From Candidatus Eisenbacteria bacterium (GTDB lineage Bacteria > Orphanbacterota > Orphanbacteria > Orphanbacterales > Orphanbacteraceae): a stretch of DNA of 41,286 nucleotides. The notes beneath the pieces were generated by a model. That model did not search any database. It was not told the DNA's origin and worked only from the letters and a program-made list of their open reading frames with translations. Positions within the stretch are counted from its first letter, which is position 1. The number at the start of each line of letters is the position of its first letter. Location: assembly GCA_016867715.1 (NCBI GenBank), contig VGIW01000003.1, positions 69,251-110,536 on the forward strand. The letters run 5' to 3'. The translations under genes and the position numbers were made by a program. Below, one piece after another: positions 24,317 to 33,895 of the stretch.

Positions 24317-25318
24317 CTAAGGCGCGGGTCGGTCGAGGCCCGTCCTTCGAAGGCTGCCGACGCGGGAGGTCAGCTCCGCGAACGGGTCCGGGAGATGCCG
24401 CTCGTCCGGTAGAAGGCGGACGAGGGGGCCGTAGCGGCCGGAGTGAAGGACATAATGGCCTCCCCCGCGGAGGGCCCGGTAGCGGACATCGTGGTTCCGG
24501 AGGTCCGCGACTTGCGTGGGGGAGAGAAGGCCGGCGTGGACGAGATCGCCGAGCGTCGCCGGATAGCGCTCGAAGAGGGATCGGTACATCTCGAGGACGA
24601 GACGCAGGTTCCGAATCTCGCGCTCGGTCTGGAACGCGACGACGCGGGCGGCGAACGGAGGGTGGTCGTCCGGACGCGAGGCGGGCGGGACAAGGAATCC
24701 CGAGAGCACGAACGCGGCCGCGGGGACGAGGAGGAGAGAGAGCGCGTGGAGAAAGCCGGGCCGCGCGACGGGCCTCCCGCCTGGCTTTTCGACGGGGAGG
24801 GGCTCTTGGGGCGCTTCCTCGGGTGGCTCGCGACCCGCGTCCTCGTCGATCTCGTGGGCGGCTTGGAGGAGAACGCTCTCCACCTTGACCGCGCAGCCCG
24901 GGCCGTAGGCGCGCACGGACGGCTCCTGCGTGAACTCGAAGCGTCCCTCCTCCCATCGAAGGACCTCGCGGATCTGCTCGCGGACCTGCTCCCGGAGAAT
25001 GCGGGCGAGCTCCGGAAGGTCGAGCACCCCTTCACGGACGAGGATCTGCGCGAAGGGAAGCTCGGAGCGCGGCTCCAGGCGGAGGCCCCTCATGAGGTGT
25101 CGTTTCGGAAGAGCCTCGGTCCGAAGGATGTAGGTCTTCAGGGGATCCGTTGACGAGAACGCTCGGTCCCACGTCGAGACGATCTCGCCTCCGGCGAACA
25201 CGAAGGCGGCCTTCTCGCCGGGACGCTCAAGTCGGAGGATCCCCGTCTTCCCTTGTCCCGCGAGAAGCTGAAGGACGTCGGGAACGCCGAAGTGGGAGAG
25301 GTTTCCGCGGAGGCTCAT
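24317..25318 (-). CDS. DUF4388 (PATAN) domain membrane protein
   Basis: A 333-residue protein. The N-terminus MSLRGNLSHFGVPDVLQLLA, with KTGILRLERPGEKAAFVFAGGEIV following, is a typical DUF4388/PATAN domain (1-130, with an E-V-L-R-W-E-E-G-R-F-E-F end), found in gliding, pilus and signalling proteins. After an acidic linker there is one transmembrane helix (about 195-215). The C-terminal part has a helix resembling the pseudopilin type (REIRNLRLVLEMYRSLFERY, then PATLGDLV), facing the periplasm. The ATG overlaps the stop of the upstream TPR gene (ATGA), so the two products are probably made together. Function unknown. It ends 25 bp from the convergent UbiA gene. Confidence 0.8.
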   Translation of the reverse strand: MSLRGNLSHFGVPDVLQLLAGQGKTGILRLERPGEKAAFVFAGGEIVSTWDRAFSSTDPLKTYILRTEALPKRHLMRGLRLEPRSELPFAQILVREGVLDLPELARILREQVREQIREVLRWEEGRFEFTQEPSVRAYGPGCAVKVESVLLQAAHEIDEDAGREPPEEAPQEPLPVEKPGGRPVARPGFLHALSLLLVPAAAFVLSGFLVPPASRPDDHPPFAARVVAFQTEREIRNLRLVLEMYRSLFERYPATLGDLVHAGLLSPTQVADLRNHDVRYRALRGGGHYVLHSGRYGPLVRLLPDERHLPDPFAELTSRVGSLRRTGLDRPAP

Positions 25319-27168
25319 CGCGCGTCCCCTTCCCCGGCGATCGTTCGAAAGACGCGTTTCGACAGCCGGAGGGCGTCGAAGAGAACGAAGAGATAAAGGG
25401 GGACGAAGAGCCACGCGAAGACGAGGTTCTCGATCGGCGCGAGGTCGGCGGCCTGGAGGATCGGAAACGGTTTGATCGCCGCCCCTCGAAACGCCCGCGC
25501 GAGAAGGAGGAGGACGGCGAGCGAGGCGTAAGCCAGCCCGCGTCCCCGCCGCCCAAGATAGAAGTGGCCCATCCCGGGAAGGAGGAGGGAGAGGCTGAGG
25601 GAAACCGGACGGTGGAAGAGGACCGTTCGCGGGTTCCACACGGGGTCCTTGCCCTTCGCGATGCAGTCCGGGCAGCGATTCGTTCCGGCGACCCGGACGC
25701 GGCACCGCCGGCAGAGCGCCTTGCCGCACCGAGCGCAGACGGTGGGCTGCGGCACTGCTTGGCCGAGGGCGAACGCGGAAAGGAGGATGGCCGCGAGGAA
25801 GAAGATCCGAGGGAGGCCCGGGGGGAGAAGGGTCCGCGCGGCGGCGGTGATCGCCTCTCCCCATCCGATCCCCTCTCCCGCGGCCCCTCCCGAGAGCAGG
25901 CGCTCCCATAGGCGCACGGCGGGAAGGGAGTCGTCGACAAGCGTACGGCTTGCGGAGGTCATCCCCTCGTGCGAGAGGCTTCGAATCAATGAGAAGTCAA
26001 GCTCCGATGCGTAAGAGAACTCCCGGCGCGCCTCGTCGAAGGCGAAGGTCTCGAGGTAGAGGCGGCCGAGGTTGTAGTGAGTCGTGGCGCGCTTCTCGCC
26101 GAGGGCGAGGGCTTGTCGGTACGCGGAGAAGGCGCGCTCGACATCCCCTTTCAAGAAGAAGAGGTTGCCCATGTTGTTGTAGACCGGGGCAGACGGCCCG
26201 TCCGATTCGAGGATCTCCCGGTAGAGGTCGAGTGCTTTTTGGCGGTTTCCCCTCTCCCGCTCGAGAAGCGCGAGCGCGAAGAGCACGTCGCTGTCCCCCG
26301 AGGCGGGGGAGAGGGCGGAGGAATCGCGCGGGTCCGCCGCCGCGCCGTGCGAGGTCCCGGAGAGGGCGAAGATCGTCGTCCCGGGCGTGGCAGGGAGCGC
26401 GGTGTGAACCGCGAGCTTGAGGAGCGCCGGCGAGGAGAGAAGAAGCAAGAAGAAGACCGCGGCCGCCGTTCTTTCCCCCTTGCCGAGCGCCTTCCACGCG
26501 AGAAGGATCCCTGCGCACGCGACCCACACCGTCCCCGGGCCCCATCCCCACGGACGAAAGAGGATCGCGATCGAGCCGAAGAGGACGATTGGGTAGAGCG
26601 TTCGCGCTGGCGCAGCGAACGAGGGCGGAAGAAGCTCGACGACGGCGTGCCGGAGGGAGGGGAGAGCGCGGAGAACCGAAGCGCTCGCCGCGGCGAAGGT
26701 GACGAGGAAGACGGTGAAGAGAAGAAAGATCACCGCGTTTGCGGCGAGGAGGCTCTGCGCGCGGAAGTTCCCGGCGAGTGCCCGGCCCCCGTCGAATGCG
26801 GAGAGGATCCAGGTCGGCTCGAGGCGACGGACGCGCGCGGCCGCAAGGAGAAGGTGCGCGCGGACGAGCGACGGATCCCCGGCCGTCGTCTCGGCGAGAA
26901 GCTCTTCCGCTTCCGTCCAGCGGTTTTCGGCGATCTCGTGAAGGGCGCGGTAGTAGTCGAGGCGCGCGAGGACGGGGGACTCGAGGAGAGGCCCCCCGGG
27001 CGCGTGCGTAACGATGCGATAGGGCCGCGCCGTCTCTTCCTGTGTCTCAGGAATGACCGGCCCGTGCGACCGATGCGGGGGCGTCTCCGTCGCTTCCGCC
27101 GAAGGGAACCACCCCGCCGCCGACAGAAGCCAGACGCCCGCCGCGAAGACGAAAGCCCTCGCGTTCAC
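25315..27168 (-). CDS. TPR-repeat membrane protein with C-terminal zinc ribbon
   Basis: A 617-residue protein with a signal peptide or anchor (1-25), a block of transmembrane helices (about 138-270), at least three TPR motifs (about 290-390, e.g. ALALLERERGNRQKALDLYR and APVYNNMGNLFFLKGDVERA), another helix near 455, a zinc ribbon with three C-x-x-C pairs (CARCGKALCRRC and CPDC, about 475-500), and a final membrane block starting LLPGMGHFYLGRRGRG that resembles the TM2/DUF5683 type. The GTG start at 27168 has AAGG close upstream. It is coupled by 4 bp to the DUF4388 gene. No enzymatic motif is seen; a scaffold or assembly role is plausible but unproven. Confidence 0.78.
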   Translation of the reverse strand: MNARAFVFAAGVWLLSAAGWFPSAEATETPPHRSHGPVIPETQEETARPYRIVTHAPGGPLLESPVLARLDYYRALHEIAENRWTEAEELLAETTAGDPSLVRAHLLLAAARVRRLEPTWILSAFDGGRALAGNFRAQSLLAANAVIFLLFTVFLVTFAAASASVLRALPSLRHAVVELLPPSFAAPARTLYPIVLFGSIAILFRPWGWGPGTVWVACAGILLAWKALGKGERTAAAVFFLLLLSSPALLKLAVHTALPATPGTTIFALSGTSHGAAADPRDSSALSPASGDSDVLFALALLERERGNRQKALDLYREILESDGPSAPVYNNMGNLFFLKGDVERAFSAYRQALALGEKRATTHYNLGRLYLETFAFDEARREFSYASELDFSLIRSLSHEGMTSASRTLVDDSLPAVRLWERLLSGGAAGEGIGWGEAITAAARTLLPPGLPRIFFLAAILLSAFALGQAVPQPTVCARCGKALCRRCRVRVAGTNRCPDCIAKGKDPVWNPRTVLFHRPVSLSLSLLLPGMGHFYLGRRGRGLAYASLAVLLLLARAFRGAAIKPFPILQAADLAPIENLVFAWLFVPLYLFVLFDALRLSKRVFRTIAGEGDAR

Positions 27169-27410
27169 CCTTGTTCCTCGTCAACCGGATCGCAGCCCCG
27201 ATCCGCGCCCTCTAACTCTCTAAGAATCGGCCACTTGGATGAGATCTTTAGGATCTTTCCGGATCGCGGGATCGGGCGCCGTCCCCGGGCCTCTCCGGCT
27301 TTCGGTTTGACAGGCCGGGCCGGGGAAGACTAGCATGCATCCGTTCGGAACCGGCCGAGGGATCGCGGGTTGCGGGGCTCGGCTTCGGCAGTCTCTGAGG
27401 GGGGAATCGC
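27169..27410. other. Divergent intergenic region of the TPR gene and asnS
   Basis: Holds the asnS promoter (27307-27336) and, at about 27241-27260, two direct copies of GATCTTT nine bases apart followed by GGATC repeats, giving a GATC-dense patch. No clear -35/-10 pair was seen for the TPR gene and no small gene. Confidence 0.5.
27307..27336 (+). promoter_or_regulatory. Promoter of asnS
   Basis: A perfect TTGACA (27307-27312), an 18-bp GC-rich spacer, and TAGCAT (27331-27336). Expected start about 27343; the leader of about 68 nt shows no T-box or other known riboswitch pattern. Confidence 0.6.
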
Positions 27411-28739
27411 ATGCAGCGAGGAGCGGGCGCTCCCGAATCGGGAAGGCCGCCATCGACCTCGATCCGGTCGATCGGGGAGCGAGTGGGGGAGGAGGTCGTG
27501 CTCCGCGGCTGGCTCTACCAGAGTCGGTCGAGCGGGAAGGTGGCCTTTCTCCTCGTGCGGGACGGGACCGGGATCATTCAGTGCGTCGTGTCGAAGGCCG
27601 AGGTGGCCGAGGAGGTCTTCGACGCAGCGCGCCAGGCCACGCAGGAATCCTCGGTGATCGTGACGGGGCTCGCGCGGCGGGACGACCGCGCGCCCGGCGG
27701 CTACGAGCTCTCGGTGACCGGCTTCCGCACGCACCAGACGGCTGACGAGTACCCGATTTCCCCGAAGGAGCACGGGGTCGACTTCCTCATGAGCCACCGC
27801 CATCTCTGGCTCCGATCCCGCCGGCCGCACGCGATCCTCTCGATCCGATCGACGGTCGTTCAGGCCCTTCGGACGTTCTTTGAGCGTGAAGGATTCGTGC
27901 TCGTCGACGCGCCGATCTTCACGCCGAGCGCTCCGGAGGGAACGACGACCCTTTTCGAAACCGAGTACTTCGGGGGAAAGGCGTACCTCACGCAGAGCGG
28001 GCAGCTCTACATGGAAGCGGCGGCGATGGCGTTCGGCAAGGTCTATTGCTTCGGGCCGACGTTCCGCGCCGAGAAGCACAAGACCAGGAGACACTTGAAC
28101 GAGTTCTGGATGCTGGAACCGGAGATGGCATGGGCCGGGCTGGAGGACGTGATCGATCTTTCGGAACGGATGGTGGTCGACGCGGTCCGCGCGGTGCTCG
28201 AGAAGCAGCGCCGCGAGCTCGAAACGCTCGAGCGGGACCCCGCGAGGCTCGCGGAGGTGCGCGCGCCGTTCCCGCGCATGTCGTATGACGAGGCGATCCG
28301 CGTGTTGAACGAACGGGGCTGTCCGATCGGGTGGGGAGCGGACATCGGAGGGGACGAGGAGACCGTTCTCGCCGAGGGGAGTGAACAGCCGCTCTTCGTG
28401 CACCGTTTTCCGCGCGAGCTGAAGGCGTTCTACATGGCGCCCGACCCGGACGACGAGAGGCTCGCCCTCGGGGTGGACCTTCTCGCGCCGGAAGGCTACG
28501 GAGAGATCGTGGGGGGCGGTGTTCGCGCGGAGTCGCTCGACTACCTCGATGACCAGATCCGAAAGCACGGACTTCCGCCGGAACCCCTCGAGTGGTACCG
28601 GGACCTCCGCCGCTATGGATCGGTCCCGCACGCGGGTTTCGGTCTCGGCCTGGAGAGGCTGATCGCGTGGATCACGGGGATCGACCATGTCCGGGAGACG
28701 ATCCCCTTCCCGAGGACGATGAACCGGATCTACCCATGA
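27411..28739 (+). CDS. asnS: Asparaginyl-tRNA synthetase
   Basis: A 442-residue class IIb synthetase charging tRNA-Asn. The N-terminal OB-fold anticodon-binding domain (about 20-115) holds [20 protein letters not shown]. The catalytic core has [20 protein letters not shown], the [20 protein letters not shown] segment, motif 2 [20 protein letters not shown], and motif 3 [15 protein letters not shown]. The compact size and the ending [11 protein letters not shown] look like the archaeal/Thermus type rather than the enterobacterial one. AspRS is the main alternative, but the T-R-R-H-L-N-E-F-W core supports AsnRS. ATG at 27411; GAGGGGGGA lies upstream. Confidence 0.92.
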   Translation: MQRGAGAPESGRPPSTSIRSIGERVGEEVVLRGWLYQSRSSGKVAFLLVRDGTGIIQCVVSKAEVAEEVFDAARQATQESSVIVTGLARRDDRAPGGYELSVTGFRTHQTADEYPISPKEHGVDFLMSHRHLWLRSRRPHAILSIRSTVVQALRTFFEREGFVLVDAPIFTPSAPEGTTTLFETEYFGGKAYLTQSGQLYMEAAAMAFGKVYCFGPTFRAEKHKTRRHLNEFWMLEPEMAWAGLEDVIDLSERMVVDAVRAVLEKQRRELETLERDPARLAEVRAPFPRMSYDEAIRVLNERGCPIGWGADIGGDEETVLAEGSEQPLFVHRFPRELKAFYMAPDPDDERLALGVDLLAPEGYGEIVGGGVRAESLDYLDDQIRKHGLPPEPLEWYRDLRRYGSVPHAGFGLGLERLIAWITGIDHVRETIPFPRTMNRIYP

Positions 28740-28794
28740 CGCGCGCGGCGGCGCGGCGAGCGAGAGGAAGCGAACGAGGCTTCGGGGAATCGCG

Positions 28795-28977
28795 GTGACG
28801 GCGTTCTACTACCTTCTCATGCTCGGCGGCGGAGCGGCGATGGTCGCCGGCTTCCGCATGGCCGGATCGGCGGAGAGCGGGAGGGCGTGGCGGGGGATCG
28901 GGCTTCTGTACGCGGGGTTCGCCGCCGCGTTTCTCGGGGTGCTTCTCGCCTTCGCCCCGCGCTTCTTCTCGGGGTGA
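28795..28977 (+). CDS. Small two-helix membrane protein, unknown function
   Basis: A 60-residue protein (GTG start) with two hydrophobic helices (about 4-21 and 35-53) joined by a short charged loop (MAGSAESGRAWRG), ending APRFFSG. GGGGAA precedes the start. It is 55 bp after asnS and probably on its transcript. No family recognised. A hydrophobic frame in GC-rich DNA can arise by chance, but the start, length and position favour a real gene. Confidence 0.55.
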   Translation: MTAFYYLLMLGGGAAMVAGFRMAGSAESGRAWRGIGLLYAGFAAAFLGVLLAFAPRFFSG

Positions 28978-28990
28978 GGAGGCGGATCGT

Positions 28991-29212
28991 CTACTCGCGG
29001 TTCACGCGCAAGGGAACGATCCGCTCCAGCTCGTCATCCTTGAAGACGAAGCCCTTCTGGGCATGGTAGTAGTACCACGTTTCCAGGCTGCCCAAGTGAA
29101 AGGTGTCGTCCGGAGGGCCGTAGATCTTGGCGACCTTCGAGCGGATGTTCGCGCTGCCGAAACGCGCGATGACGGAGTCGAAGAAGTTCGGATGCTTCGG
29201 AAGATGGGCCAT
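28991..29212 (-). CDS. Small conserved-looking protein with GWxTD/BamE-like C-terminal pattern
   Basis: A 73-residue protein. The stretch I-R-S-K-V-A-K-I-Y-G-P-P-D-D followed by LETWYYYHAQKGFVFKDDEL resembles the end of GWxTD-domain proteins (R-Y-G-P-P-D-E, W-x-Y, F-V-F-x-D) and also the BamE/SmpA fold (x-x-L-G-P-P-x, W-x-Y). There is no signal peptide, so unlike those it would stay cytosolic unless exported otherwise. CAGGAG lies 6 nt before the ATG at 29212, and a strong promoter lies upstream. Function unknown. Confidence 0.7.
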   Translation of the reverse strand: MAHLPKHPNFFDSVIARFGSANIRSKVAKIYGPPDDTFHLGSLETWYYYHAQKGFVFKDDELERIVPLRVNRE

Positions 29213-29266
29213 AGCCGACTCCTGGTGCTCTGCCCGGTTCCGGTTGTCTGACAGCTACCGAGGAAA

Positions 29267-29295
29267 GAATAGCACGCCGCAGGCGTCCGGTCAAG
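29267..29295 (-). promoter_or_regulatory. Promoter of the 73-residue protein gene
   Basis: Minus strand TTGACC (29295-29290), 17-bp spacer, TATTCT (29272-29267). One of the best matches in the window. It is back to back with the tRNA promoter at 29336. Confidence 0.65.
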
Positions 29296-29335
29296 AACGA
29301 AGCCGCGTATCCTCTTCCGAGGCCGATCTTTGGCT

Positions 29336-29364
29336 TGACAGGAATGAGAGCGGTTGCTAATCTC
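29336..29364 (+). promoter_or_regulatory. Promoter of the tRNA-Phe/tRNA-Thr unit
   Basis: Perfect TTGACA (29336-29341), 17-bp spacer, TAATCT (29359-29364). Transcription would start near 29371, 28 nt before tRNA-Phe. Confidence 0.7.
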
Positions 29365-29398
29365 CCTCCGGGAAAACGTACGCGGGAGGAAGGGAGTG

Positions 29399-29473
29399 TC
29401 GCGGTAGCTCAGTTGGTAGAGCAGGGGACTGAAAATCCCCGTGTCGATGGTTCAAGTCCGTCCCGCGACACCA
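29399..29473 (+). tRNA. tRNA-Phe (anticodon GAA)
   Basis: Acceptor GTCGCGG pairs with CCGCGAC; the D-arm is AGCTCAGTTGGTAGAGC; the anticodon stem GGGGA/TCCCC surrounds loop CTGAAAA with GAA at 29432-29434; the T-loop contains GGTTCAAGTCC. CCA is encoded at 29471-29473. Confidence 0.96.
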
Positions 29474-29529
29474 TCGCCCCGCGAAGGCCTCCGGTCACGG
29501 GCGGCCGGTGCGGCCGGACTCACAGACAA

Positions 29530-29602
29530 GCTGGTGTAGCTCAGCAGGTAGAGCAACGCATTCGTAATGCGTCGGTCCGCGGTTCGATTCCGCGCACCAG
29601 CT
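29530..29602 (+). tRNA. tRNA-Thr (anticodon CGT)
   Basis: Acceptor GCTGGTG pairs with CACCAGC; the D-arm is AGCTCAGCAGGTAGAGC; the anticodon stem ACGCA/TGCGT surrounds loop TTCGTAA with CGT; the T-arm is CGCGGTTCGATTCCGCG. CCA is not encoded, unlike the neighbouring tRNA-Phe. It lies 56 bp downstream of tRNA-Phe and is probably cotranscribed with it. Confidence 0.95.
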
Positions 29603-29666
29603 CGTTCTTTTCTCGCGGTCATCCTCGCCCGCGGGCGTCACACGGAGTTTTACCCCTCAGAGGTTG

Positions 29667-31016
29667 ATGTTGAAGGGTCTCAAGCTCGGCATATCCGGTG
29701 CGCGCGGGATCGTGGGCGCAAGCATGACGCCGGACCTCATCGTGCGTCTCGCGGCCGCCTACGCGGCCGGGCGGCGGGGGCGTCCGATCCTGGTCGGGGG
29801 CGACACGCGGCCGACCGGCCCGATGGTCCGTCACGCGCTCGTCGCCGGTCTCACCGCGTCCGGCTGCTCGGTCCTCGACTGCGGGATCTGCCCGACCCCG
29901 TCGGTGTTGTACGCCGCGAGCCGCCGCGAGACGGGAGGCGGAGTGCTCGTCACGGCGAGCCATAACCCGATCGAGTGGAACGCGCTCAAGTTCGTGAACG
30001 AAGAGGGGTTCTTCCTCGGGGCGGCGGAGGGGGCGGAGATGACCCGGCGCTTTCGCGAGGAAGAACCGGTCTATGTCGCGCACGACCGGGTCGGGACGGT
30101 CGCGACCGGGCCGGACGTGGAAGCGGAGCATCTGGACGGGATCCTTCGGCTGCCTTGGATCGACGCGGCGCGCGTCGCGCGGAAAGGCTGGAAGGTCGTC
30201 TTGGACGGTTGCGGGGGAGCGGGGGCGCGCCTCGCGAGGGAGCTTCTCGCAAGGCTCGGCTGCGCGGTGGAGCCTCTCCACTGCGAGCCGAGCGGCGGCT
30301 TCCCGAGGCCGCCGGAGCCGAAGCCGGAGAACCTAGCCGACCTCCAAGCCGAGGTTCGGCGATCGGGGGCGGATGTGGGCTTCGCTCTTGATCCGGACGG
30401 GGATCGCCTCGCGCTCGTGACGGGTGAGGCGAGGGCCCTCAGCGAGGAGAGGACGGTCTCGATCGTGGTCGACTTCGTCCTCGCCCGCGATCCCGGGCCG
30501 GTCGTTGTCAACCTTTCCACGACCCGATGCGCGGAGGATCTTGCCACGCGCTACGGGGTTCCTTTCCATAGAACGCCCGTGGGTGAGGCGCACGTCGCGG
30601 AGGGAATGAAAACTCACGGGGCAGTGGTCGGGGGGGAGGGGAACGGTGGGGCGATGGTCGCTGCCCTTCACCCGATGCGGGACGCGGCGGTCGGCGTGGC
30701 GATCGTCCTTCAAGCGATGAGCGACGCGAACCGCAGCCTCGAGGAGATCGACGCGAGCCTCCCCTCGTATGTCCTTCTGAAGACAGTGCTTTCTGCCGAG
30801 ACTCTGGACGAAGGGGCGCTCGTCACGGCGCTCCGGAGGCGGTTCGGCGAGGGGACCGAAGACCGGCGGGACGGGGTGCGCGTGGCGTGGGAGCGCGGTT
30901 GGATCCACGCGCGCCCCTCGAACACCGAGCCGGTCGTTCGCGTGGTCGCGGAGGCAGCCACGCGCGAGGGGGCGGAGGAGCTGCAACGCGCGGTGACCGA
31001 AGTCCTCGCGCGGTAG
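29667..31016 (+). CDS. glmM: Phosphoglucosamine mutase / phosphomannomutase family protein
   Basis: A 449-residue alpha-D-phosphohexomutase. The four landmarks are present: the phosphoserine loop VTASHNPIEWNALKF, the Mg-binding loop DPDGDRLALV, the sugar-binding G-E-G-N-G-G loop, and the phosphate-binding RPSNTEPVVR. Being directly upstream of glmS (19 bp), it most likely converts glucosamine-6-phosphate to glucosamine-1-phosphate for UDP-GlcNAc; phosphomannomutase or phosphoglucomutase activity cannot be excluded by motif alone. ATG at 29667 with AGAGG just upstream; an in-frame TTG at 29664 is an alternative start. Confidence 0.85.
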   Translation: MLKGLKLGISGARGIVGASMTPDLIVRLAAAYAAGRRGRPILVGGDTRPTGPMVRHALVAGLTASGCSVLDCGICPTPSVLYAASRRETGGGVLVTASHNPIEWNALKFVNEEGFFLGAAEGAEMTRRFREEEPVYVAHDRVGTVATGPDVEAEHLDGILRLPWIDAARVARKGWKVVLDGCGGAGARLARELLARLGCAVEPLHCEPSGGFPRPPEPKPENLADLQAEVRRSGADVGFALDPDGDRLALVTGEARALSEERTVSIVVDFVLARDPGPVVVNLSTTRCAEDLATRYGVPFHRTPVGEAHVAEGMKTHGAVVGGEGNGGAMVAALHPMRDAAVGVAIVLQAMSDANRSLEEIDASLPSYVLLKTVLSAETLDEGALVTALRRRFGEGTEDRRDGVRVAWERGWIHARPSNTEPVVRVVAEAATREGAEELQRAVTEVLAR

Positions 31017-31035
31017 CCGCAGGGGAGTAGACGGA

Positions 31036-32868
<1,833 letters not shown>

Positions 32869-32880
32869 GAGGATCTCGCG

Positions 32881-33273
32881 ATGACCGAGCGAAGAGCGGT
32901 TCGCACGGACAAAGCTCCGGGCGCCGTCGGGCCGTACAGCCAAGGGGTTCGTGCCGGCGGGTTTCTCTTCACGGCCGGGCAGATCCCGCTCGCTCCGGAC
33001 GGGAGCGGGCTTGTCGGGAAGACCGTGGCGGAACAGACCGAGCAGGTTCTCAAGAACCTGAAGGCGGTCCTCGAGGCGGGAGGGTCCGGGCTCGACCGGG
33101 TGGTGAAGACGACCGTCTTTCTCACCGATCTTTCCGCGTTCGATGAGATGAACCGCGTCTACGCGCGCTTCTTCGGCGACTCTCCTCCGGCTCGTTCCGC
33201 GTTCGAGGTCGGCGCGTTGCCGAAGGGGGCTCTCGTCGAGATCGAGGCGGTCGCTCTCGCCGGGGAAGAATGA
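32881..33273 (+). CDS. ridA: RidA family enamine/imine deaminase
   Basis: A 130-residue YjgF/YER057c/UK114 protein that hydrolyses reactive 2-aminoacrylate from PLP enzymes. AVGPYSQGVRAGGFLFTAGQIPL is the family opening; VKTTVFLTDLSAFDEMNRVY and PARSAFEVGALPKGALVEIE follow, the last with the substrate-binding Arg and Glu. It starts 12 bp after glmS with AGGAG 8 nt before the ATG. Its stop codon overlaps, as ATGA, the first ATG of the open frame that runs through the tRNA-Sec gene. Confidence 0.94.
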   Translation: MTERRAVRTDKAPGAVGPYSQGVRAGGFLFTAGQIPLAPDGSGLVGKTVAEQTEQVLKNLKAVLEAGGSGLDRVVKTTVFLTDLSAFDEMNRVYARFFGDSPPARSAFEVGALPKGALVEIEAVALAGEE

Positions 33274-33893
33274 TCGGAACCGCGATGCATCGGGAATGGA
33301 TGGGTTCTGGTGGGCCCCGAGGACTTCAAATCCTTCTGTCGGGTGCTAAAACCACCCGGGGTGGGTTCGATTCCCACACATTCCCGCCACGATCGGCGCG
33401 CCGCCTCGCGTGGGGCGGCGTTCTCGTTTTGTCGGTTCTTCTCGCGTGGCCCGCGGTGGGCGCGGAGCGGGAGAGCGTCCGCCGGGAGGCGTCTCCATTC
33501 TGGGCGTCGGCGCGCTCTCTCGCGTTCCCGGCATGGGGACAGCTCCACAACGGCAGCGAGAAGAAAGCGGTTGTCCTTTTCGCCCTCCAAACGTATCTTC
33601 TCGGACGCGTGTTCACGGTCGACCGGCGGGCCGGATACTATCGCGAGCGGATGAACGATGCGGCGCCCGCGTGGGATTCGGCGGATCTGGAGCGGCGCTA
33701 CGAGGACCTCCGGGACACGCGGCGCGACCTCGTCTGGTGGAGCTCGCTTCTCGCGCTCTACTCCGTGATCGACGCGTACGTGGACGCCCACATGGTCGGA
33801 TTCTCCGACGACGTGCGGGAGGTCGAGCGGGCGACCGCCGGGCTCGTCCCTCTCGAGGGGGGCGCGGCCCTCGCCGTGAGGCTGGAGTTCTAG
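33270..33893 (+). CDS. DUF5683-like exported/membrane protein; true start unresolved
   Basis: From about residue 40 it reads as an exported protein: [15 protein letters not shown], ending in a signal-peptide-like A-V-G-A, then the DUF5683 pattern [20 protein letters not shown], a charged helix and a second hydrophobic segment ([19 protein letters not shown]). The function of the family is unknown. The problem is the start. The only ATGs in frame before the signal peptide (33270, 33285, 33300) put translation into the tRNA-Sec gene at 33292-33389 and its terminator, while the first codon after them, TTG at 33429, cuts the signal peptide. ATG at 33270 overlaps the ridA stop. Coordinates are the open frame; the mature protein is secure only from about 33390. 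Confidence 0.6.
   Translation: MIGTAMHREWMGSGGPRGLQILLSGAKTTRGGFDSHTFPPRSARRLAWGGVLVLSVLLAWPAVGAERESVRREASPFWASARSLAFPAWGQLHNGSEKKAVVLFALQTYLLGRVFTVDRRAGYYRERMNDAAPAWDSADLERRYEDLRDTRRDLVWWSSLLALYSVIDAYVDAHMVGFSDDVREVERATAGLVPLEGGAALAVRLEF
33292..33389 (+). tRNA. selC: tRNA-Sec (selenocysteine, anticodon TCA)
   Basis: Ninety-eight nucleotides including encoded GCCA. Acceptor GGGAATG pairs with CATTCCC (an eighth position is a G-A mismatch). The anticodon stem AGGA/TCCT surrounds loop CTTCAAA with TCA at 33326-33328. A long variable arm CGGGTG-CTAAAAC-CACCCG and T-arm GTGGG-TTCGATT-CCCAC follow. The long D-stem region (GGGTTCTGGTGGGCCC) and extra arm are diagnostic of tRNA-Sec. It implies that the organism inserts selenocysteine; selA, selB and selD are not in this window. 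No promoter of its own was seen, so it may be processed from the glmM-glmS-ridA transcript. Confidence 0.93.
33399..33430 (+). terminator. Terminator after tRNA-Sec
   Basis: CGCCGCC (33399-33405) and GGCGGCG (33414-33420) form a perfect 7-bp stem over an 8-nt loop, followed by TTCTCGTTTT. It lies 10 bp after the tRNA 3' end. It falls inside the signal-peptide coding part of the following frame. Confidence 0.6.
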
Positions 33894-33895
33894 GT

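Noticed and set aside
28737-28797. Selenocysteine read-through at TGA after asnS, prompted by the tRNA-Sec gene
   Set aside because: The frame after the TGA runs only 19 low-complexity Arg/Ala-rich codons to another stop and asnS is complete; no other gene in the window shows an in-frame TGA with family homology continuing.
29335-29667. 110-codon frame across the tRNA genes
   Set aside because: It is translation of a promoter and two tRNAs; no protein features.
31017-31035. glmS ribozyme upstream of glmS
   Set aside because: Only 19 bp separate the mutase stop from the glmS ATG; no room for the ribozyme core.
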